Source: Myxocyprinus asiaticus
Lineage: Eukaryota > Chordata > Actinopteri > Cypriniformes > Catostomidae
Assembly: GCF_019703515.2 (NCBI RefSeq)
Contig: NC_059382.1
Location: forward strand, 17,406,001 to 17,470,000
Length of the DNA stretch: 64,000 nt
Reading direction: 5' to 3'
Made by a program: the position numbers and the translations under genes. Positions 11,401-22,062 of the stretch are shown here, piece by piece (position 1 is the stretch's first letter; each line of letters opens with the position of its first letter). Below the pieces are notes generated by a model. It saw nothing but the letters and a program-made list of their open reading frames with translations, did not search any database and was not told where the DNA came from.

Positions 11401-11735
11401 GGTCCTTGTGGCTTTGGCAACAGTCATTCTGGAGAGGAATGAGGTAGGACCAGAGGTGAATCTAAAAACAGCGGCTCAAACCACCCCCGGTCCCTTGTCG
11501 AGACCACCTCTCACCGTCCTAAATGAAGGAGATTGCCCAGTTGCAGACAGATTTTTCCGACGTGTTTTCGACTCTACCTGGTCACACGAACCTCATAGAA
11601 CACAACATTGAAACAGCCGCCCCTGTCGGTTACCGGAACACAAAAAACAAGTGGTACGGGAAGAGCTCACGGCCATGCTCGACATGGGGGTAATTGAGGA
11701 GTCCCACGGTGACTGGTCCAGTCCGGTGGTCCTGG

Positions 11736-12913
11736 GACCGGATTCACGAAAATGTTCTTAAGAAAAAAATTAAGCAAGTTCTTAGGATAAATTATAAGAA
11801 GTTTGTAAGAATGTTCCTAAGTGCAGTTCTTGAAAAATTCTTAAGAAGTTCTCAAATATTTCCTTAAGAATGTCTTAATTTTTTTCTTAAGAATAAAAAG
11901 ACAGGCTTTGACGTTGTCTGATCAGCCTGCTAATGGAGTTGCCTTGTCTAATAGCCTACAACAAATGTAATACTTCAGCACTGGTAAATTGTAATGAAAC
12001 ATTTATTTATTAACCTTTTTTTTTTTTTTTTTTTTTTTTAAAGTAGCAAGCACCTTCAGTTTTTTTTTTATTATGTAAAGTGCGTGAGATGTGTTAGTTT
12101 AACGACATTAACCGTCAAAGGAGAATTTATACTTGCTGCTAACTATCTGATAACTTTTAATTTGACATGGAAGAAAAGAAAAGAAACAAAAACTTCAGTA
12201 GACAAGAGCTGAGGAAATTACTGCAAGGAAAAAGTTCTCCTTGGGAAGCTTGATGATAATATCATGTCGGAAAATAAGAGGTGGGTAAATGGGAAAGGGT
12301 GACGGAGGCTGTCTCCGCTGTGGCCAAGTCCAATAGGGATGTGGATGTGGGGTGAAAAAGAAAGTCTCAGCTTTCTAATGTTATAATTATTATGTTTCTA
12401 TGAACTCTAAAGATCGCGGAGAGAGAGCACTATATTTAACGCATCTGTTTGCATAAGGATGATTGGTCACCACATTAATAAGCTTCAAAACAACATTTAT
12501 TGTTTGAATTGGTGATAACATTTACATGGTTTACAAGCTGAAAATAAAAATATAACTAAACACAAAACAGTCAAAAAACTTTTTTGGTCTAAAATAACAT
12601 TTCTCAGACTCAACATGAAAAGCCCAGTAAATTCATTAAACATTTTACCTTTTAGGATTTAAGACAACTGTGAGGTTATCCTAACTTTAAGATGTTATTT
12701 ACGACTATTTTTTACGAATATTTTTCTTTTTGAGAATATGAATGCTTCTTAAGTTTTTTCTTAAGAACAATCTTAAGAAAAAAGATAAGAAGTTTCTTAA
12801 GAAGTTTATTCAGGAATACAAAATATTCTTGACTTTTTTCTTATGTTACAAATTAAGAAGAAAATTGTAGTTAAGAAGAAATTTCTTCTTAAGAACATTT
12901 CGTGAATCCGGCC
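11736..12913. mobile_element. 1178-bp TIR DNA transposon inserted in the gypsy RT
   Basis: The ends GACCGGATTCACGAA and (reverse complement) GGCCGGATTCACGAA are inverted repeats that continue for about 35 bp. CCTGG flanks both sides (11731-11735 and 12914-12918). Excising the element with one CCTGG restores the RT peptide ...SSPVVL-VPKANG..., which fixes the boundaries to within a base or two. Because of the G/C runs, a shorter duplication (CTG) is equally possible. The outer ~160 bp on each side hold many TTCTTAAGAA words, perhaps transposase-binding repeats. The interior carries a Myb/SANT-like remnant, which would suit a PIF/Harbinger-type element; the family is not proven. Confidence 0.85.
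12167..12345 (+). pseudogene. Myb/SANT-like DNA-binding protein remnant inside the TIR element
   Basis: From the ATG at 12167 the frame reads MEEKKRNKNFSRQELRKLL. After one frameshift it continues as KVLLGKLDDNIMSENKRWV, and after a second as VTEAVSAVAKSNRDVD. Read together this resembles the trihelix/Myb-SANT domain of NAIF1-like proteins and of the second protein of PIF/Harbinger transposons (NFS..E...LV, then K...W..V..AVNAV). About 60 residues are visible and two frameshifts make it non-functional. The likeness is by eye only. Confidence 0.5.
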
Positions 12914-13944
12914 CCTGGTTCCTAAGGCCAACGGGTCGGTCCGGTTCTGTGTGGACTTTAGAAAAGTCAATACAGTGTATAAATTTGAGGCGTATCCAAT
13001 GCCTCGCTTTGACGAACTGCTCGATCGGTTAGGCACAACTCGCTTTTATTCGACACTAGATTTGACAGAGGGATATTGGCATATCCCCTTGACTCCATGT
13101 CCCATGAAAAAATGGCATTTTCTACTCCGTTTGGTCTACACCAATTTGTATCCCTTCCTTTTGGTTTGTTTGGGGCCCCAGCAATGTTCCAGCATCTCAT
13201 GGACAGAATCCTCCATCCGCATGCTGCCTACGCCGCTGCCTATCTATCAATTGGGTGGGTGGAAGTACGGTATCTGGGTTTCCACTTGGGCCATGGATAT
13301 TTGCGTCCCCAAATTGATAAGACAGCAGCGATTGTAGCCAGCCCGAGACCCTAGACCAAAAAGGTTTCTGGGGCTGGCTGGCTATTATCGTAGTTTGTGC
13401 CTAATTATTTAGATGTCACCAGCCTTCTGACTGATCTCACTAAAAAGGGGGCACCAGACCCGGTCCAGTGGATGGAGCTATGTCATCAGGCTTTTATGCA
13501 AGTAAAAGCTGAACTCTGTGGCGGACCACTCTTACATTCTCCTGACTTCTCTCTCCCTTTTGTTTTGCAGACTGACGCATCAGACAGGGGGTTGGGGGCC
13601 ATGCTGTCCCAGGTGGTGGAGGGGGAGGAGCACCCCGTGCTGTAAATCAGTCGTAAACTCTCGGTGCGAGAGACTAAGTACAGCACGATCGAGAAAGAGT
13701 GTCTGGCCATCAAGTGGGTGGTCCTCACTCTCCGATACTACCTGCTGGAATGGGCCTTCACCCTCTGTTCAGATCACACGCTGCTCCAGTGGCTCCACAG
13801 CATGAAAGATGCCAACTCGTGGATCACTCGTTGGTATCCGGCACTTCAGCCTTTTAAGTCCGAGGTGGTGGACCGGGGGCACAGATGGGGGTGGGGGGGG
13901 GGAGTTGGTGACGAATCCCCGGCCTGAGTCAGGTGGTGGGGGTA

Positions 13945-14268
13945 TGTGGAGGTGAGGGCTGGGTCGAGCACCAGTTTGTGAATGGAGGACAAGGCTGGGA
14001 GAAGAGAGTGGTAAGGACTTCCACCTGTGCGGGATTTCTCTAACAGGTGTTCTGCCTTACAGTGAGTGGCGGCGGGGATAAAAGGAGAGGCGAGAGCCGC
14101 ACAGGGGGAGCACAGTGCCAAGCAGATCAGAGTGTGTGTGTGTATGTGTTGAACTGTGTGTAAAGAAAAGATAGCTGAAATGTGAAATGTTAAATAAAAG
14201 ACGTAATACAGTACAATCAAAAGCTTTCTCACGCTTCCTAATTTCTGCCCAGACCAGGGAAGTGCTAC
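13945..14268 (+). repeat. 3' LTR of gypsy copy A
   Basis: It starts TGTGGAGGTGAGGG directly after a purine-rich tract (GGTGGTGGGGGTA), the likely polypurine primer, and ends near GTGCTACA, giving TG...CA ends. Inside are a TATA-like GGATAAAAGG near 14085 and AATAAA near 14192. No matching 5' LTR is left, so the exact ends are uncertain. Confidence 0.6.
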
Positions 14269-14321
14269 AGGACCGTTCACTTTTATTGTAAAAAATAATA
14301 AATAAAGATGCAATGAAAATG

Positions 14322-14441
14322 AATGATTATTCAGACTAACATTTTCTCTAATATCTCCTTTTGTGTTCCACAAAAGAAAGTCATACTGGTTTGGAACAAC
14401 ATCAGGGTGAGAAATGATTGTGGACTGAACTGTCTCTTTAA
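14322..14441. mobile_element. Foldback MITE, copy 3, right arm
   Basis: TTTTGTGTTCCACAAAAGAA, TCATACTGGTTTGGAACAAC and TGAACTGTCTCTTTAA are the inverted complement of the arm at 9328-9410. This confirms that the gypsy element sits inside the MITE. Confidence 0.72.
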
Positions 14442-15132
14442 CGATGGAAAGGAAAAAATACAGGTGCCAAAAATGCAAGCCTGTCAGACAGCATAAAGAC
14501 AAAGTGAAATACTGTTTGCACTGCTAAGCTAAGACGTGTGTTTCTCAGAACACTAATACATTTCAGTGAAATGATTGCGAATCTGCTTTGAACATTTAAA
14601 CACACCGTTTTTGGCAGATACAAAGCAACAGGAAACTCGTGTCATATCGTTTGGTGTATCTGTTCCTTGTTGTTATTCATTAAACATGTGTCACAGTGTC
14701 TGGATTGCCTTTTGCATGTAAACATGACTGTCTCAGCAGAGGCTTTTGGGAAGTGTCTGCACAAAAAGCGACTAATAATATGGTTCTCAATATGTGGTTT
14801 TATAGGCTTCCCTATAGTGCATGAGGTGCCACTTCCTTTCCATTATGACACCATTAGTCCGTGACAGCAGCACTCATGCAATTATTGCCATGATCGAATG
14901 TACCGTCTTGCCCCATAGTGCCCCCTGTGTGGAACAAAACAAAGTATCTAGCTATCATCTGTCTAGCAGTGGAAGTGGTCCTGTAACACTGATTATACAT
15001 AATGTTCTTTTCGGTTGTGATTAAAACACAAAAGCACCAGCCTTGTTTTTGACGTCCTTTTCTGTCTGCGTGATAGTAGGCCAACGTGTAATCACTGGCA
15101 TTGTGTGCACGTAGCACGTCTCTGTAATGACT
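14442..15132. other. Spacer, nothing recognised
   Basis: Only short chance frames occur; no domain or repeat arm was recognised. Confidence 0.5.
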
Positions 15133-15574
15133 AGTGTTGGGGAGTAACTAACTTTAAGTAGCTCCTTTAGTAACTACTTTTCTCATTAATGTGCAGTGTT
15201 GGGGAAGCTACTTTGAAACTGTAGCTTTCCAAGCTACAAGCTACTCATATATTTAAGAGCCCTTCAAAATCTCTCACCAGAAAAAAGATGTACCACAGTG
15301 TAAAATAAATCATTTCGATTTAAATATTTCTTGGGAAACAAATTATTCTGCCAGAAAACACAGCTACTTTTGAATGGCTGTCAATAGAGAAACATGCCTT
15401 TTGCCACAATAGGGTGTAGTTCAAGCATGTACCAGCAGGGACTAATAGGGACCTGCTAACCAGCTAATTCCTTACCCATGGTTGGAAAATGTAGCTTGTA
15501 ACTAGAAAAGCTACACTATTGTAAAAAAATGCAGAGCTGCTGTTACAGTTTTTAGTTAGTTACTCCCCAACACT
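15133..15574. mobile_element. TIR MITE with AGTGTTGGGGAGTAAC ends, with a nested relative
   Basis: AGTGTTGGGGAGTAACTAAC at the left is matched exactly by its reverse complement at the right end (15555-15574). A second, similar end (CAGTGTTGGGGAAGCTACTT) starts at 15194, with a matching GTAGCTTGTAACTAGAAAAG region near 15490. So one member appears to be nested within another, or the element is a composite. No coding capacity. No clear target duplication was found. Confidence 0.75.
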
Positions 15575-15868
15575 ATTAAAGTGACGGTACCTCAATTTTT
15601 TTCAAAACAGTTGGGCAGTAATGAGTTACTTTTTCCAACGTGTAGCAGGGTAGCATTATAAAACACCAAATAACGGTATTCTTTGTGACATTTTGCCACG
15701 CCTGCAGTTATACAGCTGAGCAAAAGCAATAATAATGTGGTTTCCTAAACTGTCCTCTCTTATTTTTAGCACTGGGAAGTCATTTGTACGGCTCACGTAA
15801 AAAAATTCAGATCATATATGAATCAACTAATCATCTACTTCCCTGTGCAGAATCCCTTGCAAAAAATG

Positions 15869-16016
15869 TTTCACGTGCAAATGAGATTTGCAGCAAACTT
15901 ATGGCAAATTGTCCATTGTTGCCAAAGGTTTGCAGCAGGTCCACCACTACTGGTGAAAAGCTGCAAAATTCTGGCAAACATTTGTGGTGAATAACAAGCT
16001 CATTTGCATGTGAGAA
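15869..16016. repeat. Short foldback repeat, 148 bp
   Basis: TTTCACGTGCAAATGAG at the left pairs with CTCATTTGCATGTGAGAA at the right, and further inner words (TTTGCAGCAAACTT, CTGGCAAACATTTG) also pair. The right half recurs near 20096-20158, so this is a dispersed element. Confidence 0.6.
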
Positions 16017-16025
16017 TAATTGCAT

Positions 16026-17326
16026 GAGCTTGACCTAATCCAGCTCCACCTCTAGGTCCAGCCGCACCCCTATTCAACTTGGTAGTGCTAGTTCAGTGAG
16101 CAATACTGTGGAAAGATGGCGGACAGAAGATTCGACATATTGGCAGTATGTAAAGCTGAACTTTAAAGATAAACTGAACTTTGAGATGTGTGTAAAATGT
16201 TTCCATTTGTATTTCGTATTTCGCTATCTCGACATGAATGTTAATGTTAGTTATTTTTGAGTCCCTGAAATGTTAATCATGCATAGATTAATGCTAACAT
16301 CAAATAAACAAGACAATAAACCTGAATATCGATAATTTGTGGTTTGGCAAAGCATTTTAAATGTAATCTCAGCTAACGTTAACACTGTCTATTACACCGA
16401 TTCATACTAATGATAGCTCATTAAATGAGCTAGCTAGCATCCATCCCATTCCCTACCCAGGTGGACATTGCCTATGGCAACTTTTAACAAGTGTAGTCAG
16501 TGTGTGTGTATTATGCGAAGTCGTCATAGTTTTTATTTATTGATTTTTTTATTTACATTTTGCTAATCAAAGTTAATAGAAATAAAATAAATCCAGCAAC
16601 ACTTAGAGGATAGTGGAGTATGTGACTAATAAATTGTTAAATAAGTGACTCTTCCAGTCTACTACCAAATGTTGCTGGAGTGGTTGCCTCGTTACCAGTC
16701 TTAGAGCACACTTGTCTTCTTTTTTCTTTAGTGTGGCAAAGTCACAAGGCTGGTTTCAGACTACTGGTTGGGTTATTCATTATCATTTGATTAAGATAGC
16801 ATAATGCTTAGTTCATCCAAATTTATATTCACATAGTTAATCTAAATTATATTCACAACTAGCCTGTTGTAGAACATGCATTCATTTTTCTTGCTTGAGG
16901 TGGAGACCCTAAGTGTACATTTAAAAGGAACAAACAAGACAGAAACAGCAGACAGGTGTGATTTCTGTCACAGAAATTATGCTGACCATGCTGGAAAATC
17001 ATGAAATCATGAAAAATAGTAAGAGAAAGGTAAGGAAATATTAGCTATGCAAGCATCTAAAGTCTTATGGTTACTTTGACCTAACCTTTGCACATCAACA
17101 ATAAACTTTTTTTTCCCATTAGGTTAAAGTTCAATCTGTCGAAGGGTTTGCATTAACTTAACAGCCAGTGGGTGGTGCTTGACTAGGTCCAGACTTGCAT
17201 TAGCGAACAGGGGTGGCGCTTCACTAGGTCCACAGATGTGGAGCTGGACTAGGTCAAGCTCCATGCCTTTACCAAGTTGTATGTGAGTTGGGGTGCGGCT
17301 GGACCTAGAAGGACTAGGTCAAGCTC
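16026..17326. mobile_element. 1.3-kb TIR element, family unknown
   Basis: The left end (GAGCTTGACCTAATCC, CTAGGTCCAGCCGCACCCC) and the right end (GGGGTGCGGCTGGACCTAG, GGACTAGGTCAAGCTC) are inverted over about 60 bp. A further copy of the GAGCTGGACTAGGTCAAGCT word lies just inside the right end near 17240, giving a tandem subterminal motif. No transposase domain is visible. A short ATG frame lies 90 bp inside the left end. No target duplication could be defined, so the edges are approximate. Confidence 0.7.
16116..16166 (+). other. Possible short first exon in the 1.3-kb TIR element
   Basis: AAGATGGCGGAC is a strong start context. The frame reads MADRRFDILA and then meets GTATGT, a good splice donor, at 16146; without splicing it stops at 16166 after 16 codons. 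DNA transposons often have a tiny spliced first exon, so this may be the relic of a transposase or accessory-protein start. No downstream exon was recognised. Confidence 0.25.
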
Positions 17327-18161
17327 CACCCATTTGGCTCTGCAGTGAACACAACTTGTCAGAGGTCGATGTCACTTGTGTCACCAGACATTTCTAGCTC
17401 TCATTGAAAATGAATGAGAACTAGTCGCTTTTGTTTGCTGGAATTCGCTGCATGTGTGTACGGGGCTTTATCCAATTTTCGTGAGAGTGCAAATTATAAG
17501 TGCAGTTTTCGTTGTTACTCTCCAATTATTGGGGGCCAGAGAGTGTAGATGTCCGGTTGCTATTTATTGCCCGAATTGGAACATACAAAAAGTTGGAAAA
17601 ACAGATGGTGTAGAAGGTATTAGCGTCCTAGTGAGAATCATTTAACACCAGGACTTTGATGTCATTAAGCACATCCTGTTTTAATTTAGTGTGCTATGCA
17701 AAGTTTCCCATAACAGCTCTTACCAGAAAGAGTGTGTGTGTGTGTGAGGTTGAGCTATACTGAATAAAGCAGAGAGGCTTACCATCTCATTCTGAAATAG
17801 ACAAGCAGATTAAATGGACAAAAAGACAAAGAGAATTGTCTCAGGGTGTGCAGAGGTACTGTTTGACCGTAATGTCCTGTACTGAAAATCTAAGAGGGTG
17901 GTATATACTCTGGGGACATCTTCAGGGAGGATATTCATAGAAATCCTCCTCACTGTCAGATGAGGGGATAGAATCTTTGAAGTGATGTTGATTTCTCTGT
18001 AGAAATGCTAGGAAGATGAATGTAGAGATTCGTTTTCTAGCACTAATGCCCTTTAGAAGAAGTGCAGTAGTTTCCTTCCCACAACACTGGGAAACTACTG
18101 AACTTTGGAAGAATACCTTTGAAGCAGTGATTCCCAAGCAGGGATAAGCCCCCCCCCCCAA
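17327..18161. other. Spacer, nothing recognised
   Basis: Unique-looking AT-rich DNA. Frames at 17454-17645 and 17922-18161 (minus) show no domain. Confidence 0.5.
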
Positions 18162-18400
18162 AAAAAAATGTCTGTCATCATTTACTCACCCTCTTGTCAT
18201 TCCAAACCTGTATGACTTTCTTTCTTCTGAGGAACACAAATGGAAATAATTTAATGAATGTCCCATTGGCTGAAATGTATACAATGGCAGTACACAGTGA
18301 CTCACTTCAACCCTTAAAGTGTCTTTAACACCCAAAAATGTTAATGCGTATTGTGCTTCAAATTGAAAGTTTTCTGAAGGCATACGATCAGTTTTTATGA
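18162..18400. mobile_element. Foldback MITE, half copy
   Basis: TGTCATCATTTACTCACCCT, TCATTCCAAACCTGTATGAC and TTCTTCTGAGGAACACAAA are the left-arm words of the foldback family. No opposite arm was found nearby, so one half is lost. Confidence 0.65.
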
Positions 18401-20792
18401 TGAACTGATCATATTTAAGTCATTATTCACTCTCAAATCAAAGCAAATTACTGATAGAAGTCCGTAAACTGTGCTGAAATCAAATAAAGTGGGTATGTCA
18501 ATAATATCAAACCTGGTTTATTCTTGTGTGTTGCAGCCTCATTGGTTGCTCAGGTGCCTGATTAAAAAGAGATAAAGATACTAGGTAAATCTCTTTTTCA
18601 CCCACTATATATGTTTTTCCACCCAATATTGAAATTTTTTAAGTGAATTATTATAATGGCCACTTTAAAAGAAATGGATGAAAATGTTGAATGATGTCCA
18701 GTATAATATCAGTTAAAAAGTACATATCTGGTGTGGTGTCGATAAAGTGGTTCTTGAGCCCTATTGATAAAGCTGTGGGGACAAGACAAAACAGGTTTGT
18801 CTGTTCAGGCCATGTCCAAACTAATACGTTTTCATTTGAAAACACATTGATTTCGCTACGTTTAAGCCTCTAATCCGCATTAAACGGATTTTCCACCGAA
18901 AAAGAAGCATTTAGAAAACACTCTCCATTGCTGCATACCTTGGAAAACAATGACATTAGGAAACTGAAAATTGACTTTTCAAACAGAAACGGATTAGGTT
19001 GATGTGGTTAGGGTTAGGACTAGACTATGTTTGAATTATATTTGTCGTCCTTGTAAATAAAGAACGATCACAAAAGTCAAGCTGCTATTTCTTGTAGGTC
19101 ACATTTAATCATGTTGTCCTCATGTGTGAGTGTTGTTGTTGTTGAAGTACAGCAAGAGAAGACCTTACCGTGAGTGTCCTGGTGAACTGTGTTGATTTTG
19201 GCTTGTAAGCAGATAGGGCAGACTGTGAGTCCAGATCCCAAATCAGATGAAACAGATCATCTCAGTTATTTGGGAAAGTCATACAGTATAGAACAATATA
19301 AGCACAAAAGTCAAATCCCACAAAAACTATTTTGAAAACAAACTAATCATTTATGACAGCAGAGCATAAATTCAGTGATGAAGTGATGACATGAGGCATA
19401 TGTGGCTCTACGTCAGTTTAGGAATCAATCACGAGCGTCATTCAGCATAATGTGTTTCCTGTCTTTTATTCATGCTTCGGTGAGCTGCAAGGCCTTGAGC
19501 TGAGGCTGCATTCTGTGGGCACTGTATATGTGACTGCATAGAGAACACCAAGAACCTCAGCCAACATGTCCACAGGCACGTTCTGTTTGGAAGTCAGATA
19601 GTGGGATAAACAAATGCAAAGTGAATGTAAGACTGGTACTTTAAGGCTGATGTGTGTTATTTTTTCAAAAAACATTTTAAAACGCAGAGAAGATATTTGG
19701 TGGTTGAGTTCACCTAATATTGTAACAATGTGGCTCTGTGAATCTGTCAGTGACATTGGAAAGAGTAGGTTGACTTTTCTTTAGCTAAATTCGGACTGTG
19801 CTTAACGAAATTTGAAACACTTCCCCCAGTGGCCAAAGCAGTAAGTATTGTTGAGCATATGGGCACGTGTAAGCTCCATTTTCTGGGTGAAATTTCCATG
19901 GGGGAGTGCCAAAAGCGAGTTGTGAAGCGAGTTGTTTTCAGCTGTACAGGACGTAATACAGTGAAAAGGAATGCATATTATAAAAACTGTCCCCCCCAAA
20001 CCAAACCCCAAACCTAAACCTATCCTTACAAAAATCGAGAATTCAAGGTTTTCAATCACTAAGGTTTTTTCTGCACTAAGTTCACCACTTCCGTCGAAGA
20101 GCTGCAAACTTCTGGCAAACATTTGCAGCGAATCACAAGCTCACTTGCATGTGAAAAAAATGAGCGGCGGCAAGTTTGTGGCTAGCAGCCGCGGCCCATG
20201 CATTTTAAGTCTAGGCCTTCGGTGCGATTCATGCCATTAAGAAAACACAGTTTCACAATGAATAAGACACCATATGCCCATCATACATTACGTGGCAGTC
20301 AACTAATAATTCCAAATGACATTTTAAAAACACGTTCACGCATGAAATCCAGAACCAAGGAGGTCTAATACCAACAAAAAGCTCTCTAAAAGAATGTTGC
20401 GATTTAAATTTTGCTTGCAATACATTTTGTTTCTTCAGGGTACATGGTTACTTTTCAAAACTTGATCCGACACTGAATGCTAAAGCAGCCTAATTTACAC
20501 TTAGAAAACTCTTGATGTTGCTATTACAATTCTAAAAGCACTTACCAATTTGCTTGAAGTGAAAATCAGCCCTCCTTTCCTGTTTAATTAATCAATCACA
20601 CGATCATGCAGAACATCTTAGGTTTCTAAATCCATAAGGATCTCTTTCTCAACGGCAATACCAGCAGTGATGACAGCCGACTCGTCAGCAAGATCTCGTG
20701 CTCTTCGCTTTCAAATTACGTACATCACTTAAATCGTGATTGTATCACTCAAGGCCAGCTAGAAGGCCTGGACTGGGACATATCCTAAAGAT
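18401..20792. other. Long spacer with faint repeat fragments
   Basis: About 2.4 kb without a supported gene. At 18805-18960 the words CCAAACTAATACGTTTTCAT and GCCTCTAATCCGCATTAAAC look like a decayed DNA-transposon fragment, but no inverted partner was found. At 20096-20158 lies half of the foldback repeat described at 15869. The other frames have no domain. Confidence 0.45.
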
Positions 20793-20797
20793 CACAC

Positions 20798-20965
20798 TGT
20801 AAAAGAGGAGGCGAGAAGCAGCTTTCCTTGTTAAGGTAAGGATTTATTTTTCCCTCTTCGCAGCACAAATTTTCAGTTTCACTTTAAGCACTAAGTTAAA
20901 GAACTATCACACATTGCTTCACAAATAAACTCTCAATACTAAAAATCTTTGCCCCCACTGCCACA
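20798..20965 (-). repeat. 3' LTR of copy B (168 bp, U3-deleted)
   Basis: It starts TGTAAAAGAGGAGG and ends CCCCACTGCCACA on the + strand. Compared with the 340-bp partner it lacks 172 bp between AAAATCTTTGC and CCCCACTGCCACA, the promoter-bearing part of U3. The purine-rich tract GGCGGTGGGGATA lies next to its inner end on the minus strand, as expected for the plus-strand primer. Confidence 0.85.
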
Positions 20966-21019
20966 TATCCCCACCGCCTGACTCAGGCCGGGGCGGCATC
21001 CGGCCTGCCTACCACTCCC

Positions 21020-22062
21020 CCCCCATTCCTGGAAAGGAAGTCGGCGACAGCCATCTGCACCCCCGGTCTGTGGACCACCTTGAACTTAAACGGCTGAAGA
21101 GCCAGATACCAACGGGTGATCCGGGCGTTAGTATCTTTCATGCGGTGGAACCACTGGAGTGAATTCCTGGATCACTGGAGAGTGAGGACCGCCTACTTGA
21201 TGGCGATACACTCCTTTTCCACGGTGCTGTACTTAGTTTCCCTTAACGAGAGCTTACGGCTAATGTACAGCACCGGGCGCTCCTCCCCCTCCACCACCTG
21301 CGAGAGTACAGCCCCCAGCCCCCTGTCTGAAGCATCTGTCTGTAAAACAAAAGGGAGAGAGAAGTCAGGTGAATGTAAAAGCAGCCCCCCGCAAAGTGCA
21401 GCTTTAACTTGCGTGAACGCCCACTGACACTGCTCCGTCCACTGGACCGGATCTGGAGCTCCCTTTTTAGTGAGATCAGTCAGCGGGCTGGTGATGTCCG
21501 AATAATTAGGTACGAACCTTCTATAATAGCCAGCCAGCCCCAGGAACTGTCTCACCCCCTTTTTGGTCCTGGGTCTCGGGCAGGTCGCAATCACCGCTGT
21601 CTTGTCAATTTGGGGACGCACCTGCCTGTGGCCCAAGTGGAACCCCAGATACCGTACCTCCACCCGTCCAATCGCGCACTTCTTCGGATTCGCTGTGAGT
21701 CCCGCTCGGCGCAGCGATCTCAGAACCGCCCTCAGATGTTGCATATGCCGCTGCCAATCATTGCTATAAATGATGATGTCATCTAAATAGGCAGCGGCGT
21801 AAGCTGAATGCGGTCTGAGGATTCGGTCCATGAGACACTGAAACGTAGCCGGGGCTCCAAACAAACCGAACGGAAGTGTCACAAATTGGTGTAATCCAAA
21901 CGGTGTGGAGAAGGCGGTTTTCTCACGGGAAATTGGTGTCAAGGGGATCTGCCAATAACCCTTCGTCAAATCCAATGTCGAATAAACACAAGCAGTGCCC
22001 CTTTTGGTAGTCGATCTGTGAACTGTTCCAGTACCACCTGGTCGATAATTCCCTGGATGTCG
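21020..22062 (-). pseudogene. gypsy reverse transcriptase and RNase H part, copy B
   Basis: From the deletion junction the frame runs open for over 280 residues: YSTLDLTKGYWQIPL, FGLHQFVTLPFGLFGAPATF, the catalytic AAYLDDIIIYS, GRVEVRYLGFHLGH, GVRQFLGLAGYYRRFVPNYS, then RNase H with LQTDASDRGLGAVLSQVVEG and YSTVEKECIAIK. A stop at about 21193 ends it; RNase H sequence continues in other frames to about 21020. The RT fingers are missing because of the internal deletion. The junction also shifts frame relative to gag, so no gag-RT fusion can be made. Confidence 0.85.

Larger units (their letters stand above)
11545..13870 (+). pseudogene. gypsy reverse transcriptase and RNase H remnant, copy A (split by an insertion)
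   Basis: The RT start is visible at 11600-11735 (EELTAMLDMGVIEESHGDWSSPVVL) and resumes after the inserted element at 12914 (VPKANGSVRFCVDFRKVN, RFYSTLDLTEGYWHIPL, LPFGLFGAPAMFQHLMDRIL). The catalytic YLDD stretch is deleted: AAYAAAYL runs straight into GWVEVRYLGFHLGH near 13250, about 100 bp short of copy B. RNase H follows (LQTDASDRGLGAMLSQVVEGEE, RETKYSTIEKECLAIKWVV, LCSDHTLLQWLH). Stops occur near 13640 and elsewhere. Confidence 0.85.
9411..14268 (+). mobile_element. Ty3/gypsy LTR retrotransposon, Gmr1-like domain order (copy A, decayed)
   Basis: Domains run in the order gag, protease, integrase, integrase tail, reverse transcriptase, RNase H, 3' LTR. In canonical Ty3/gypsy elements integrase comes last. 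Integrase before RT is the copia-like order described for the Gmr1 group of deuterostome gypsy elements. The 5' LTR and most of gag are gone. The RT region is split by a 1178-bp TIR element at 11736-12913. Every domain has stops, frameshifts or deletions. Insertion was into a foldback MITE whose arms flank it. The sequence is closely related to copy B at 20798-23007. Confidence 0.85.
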
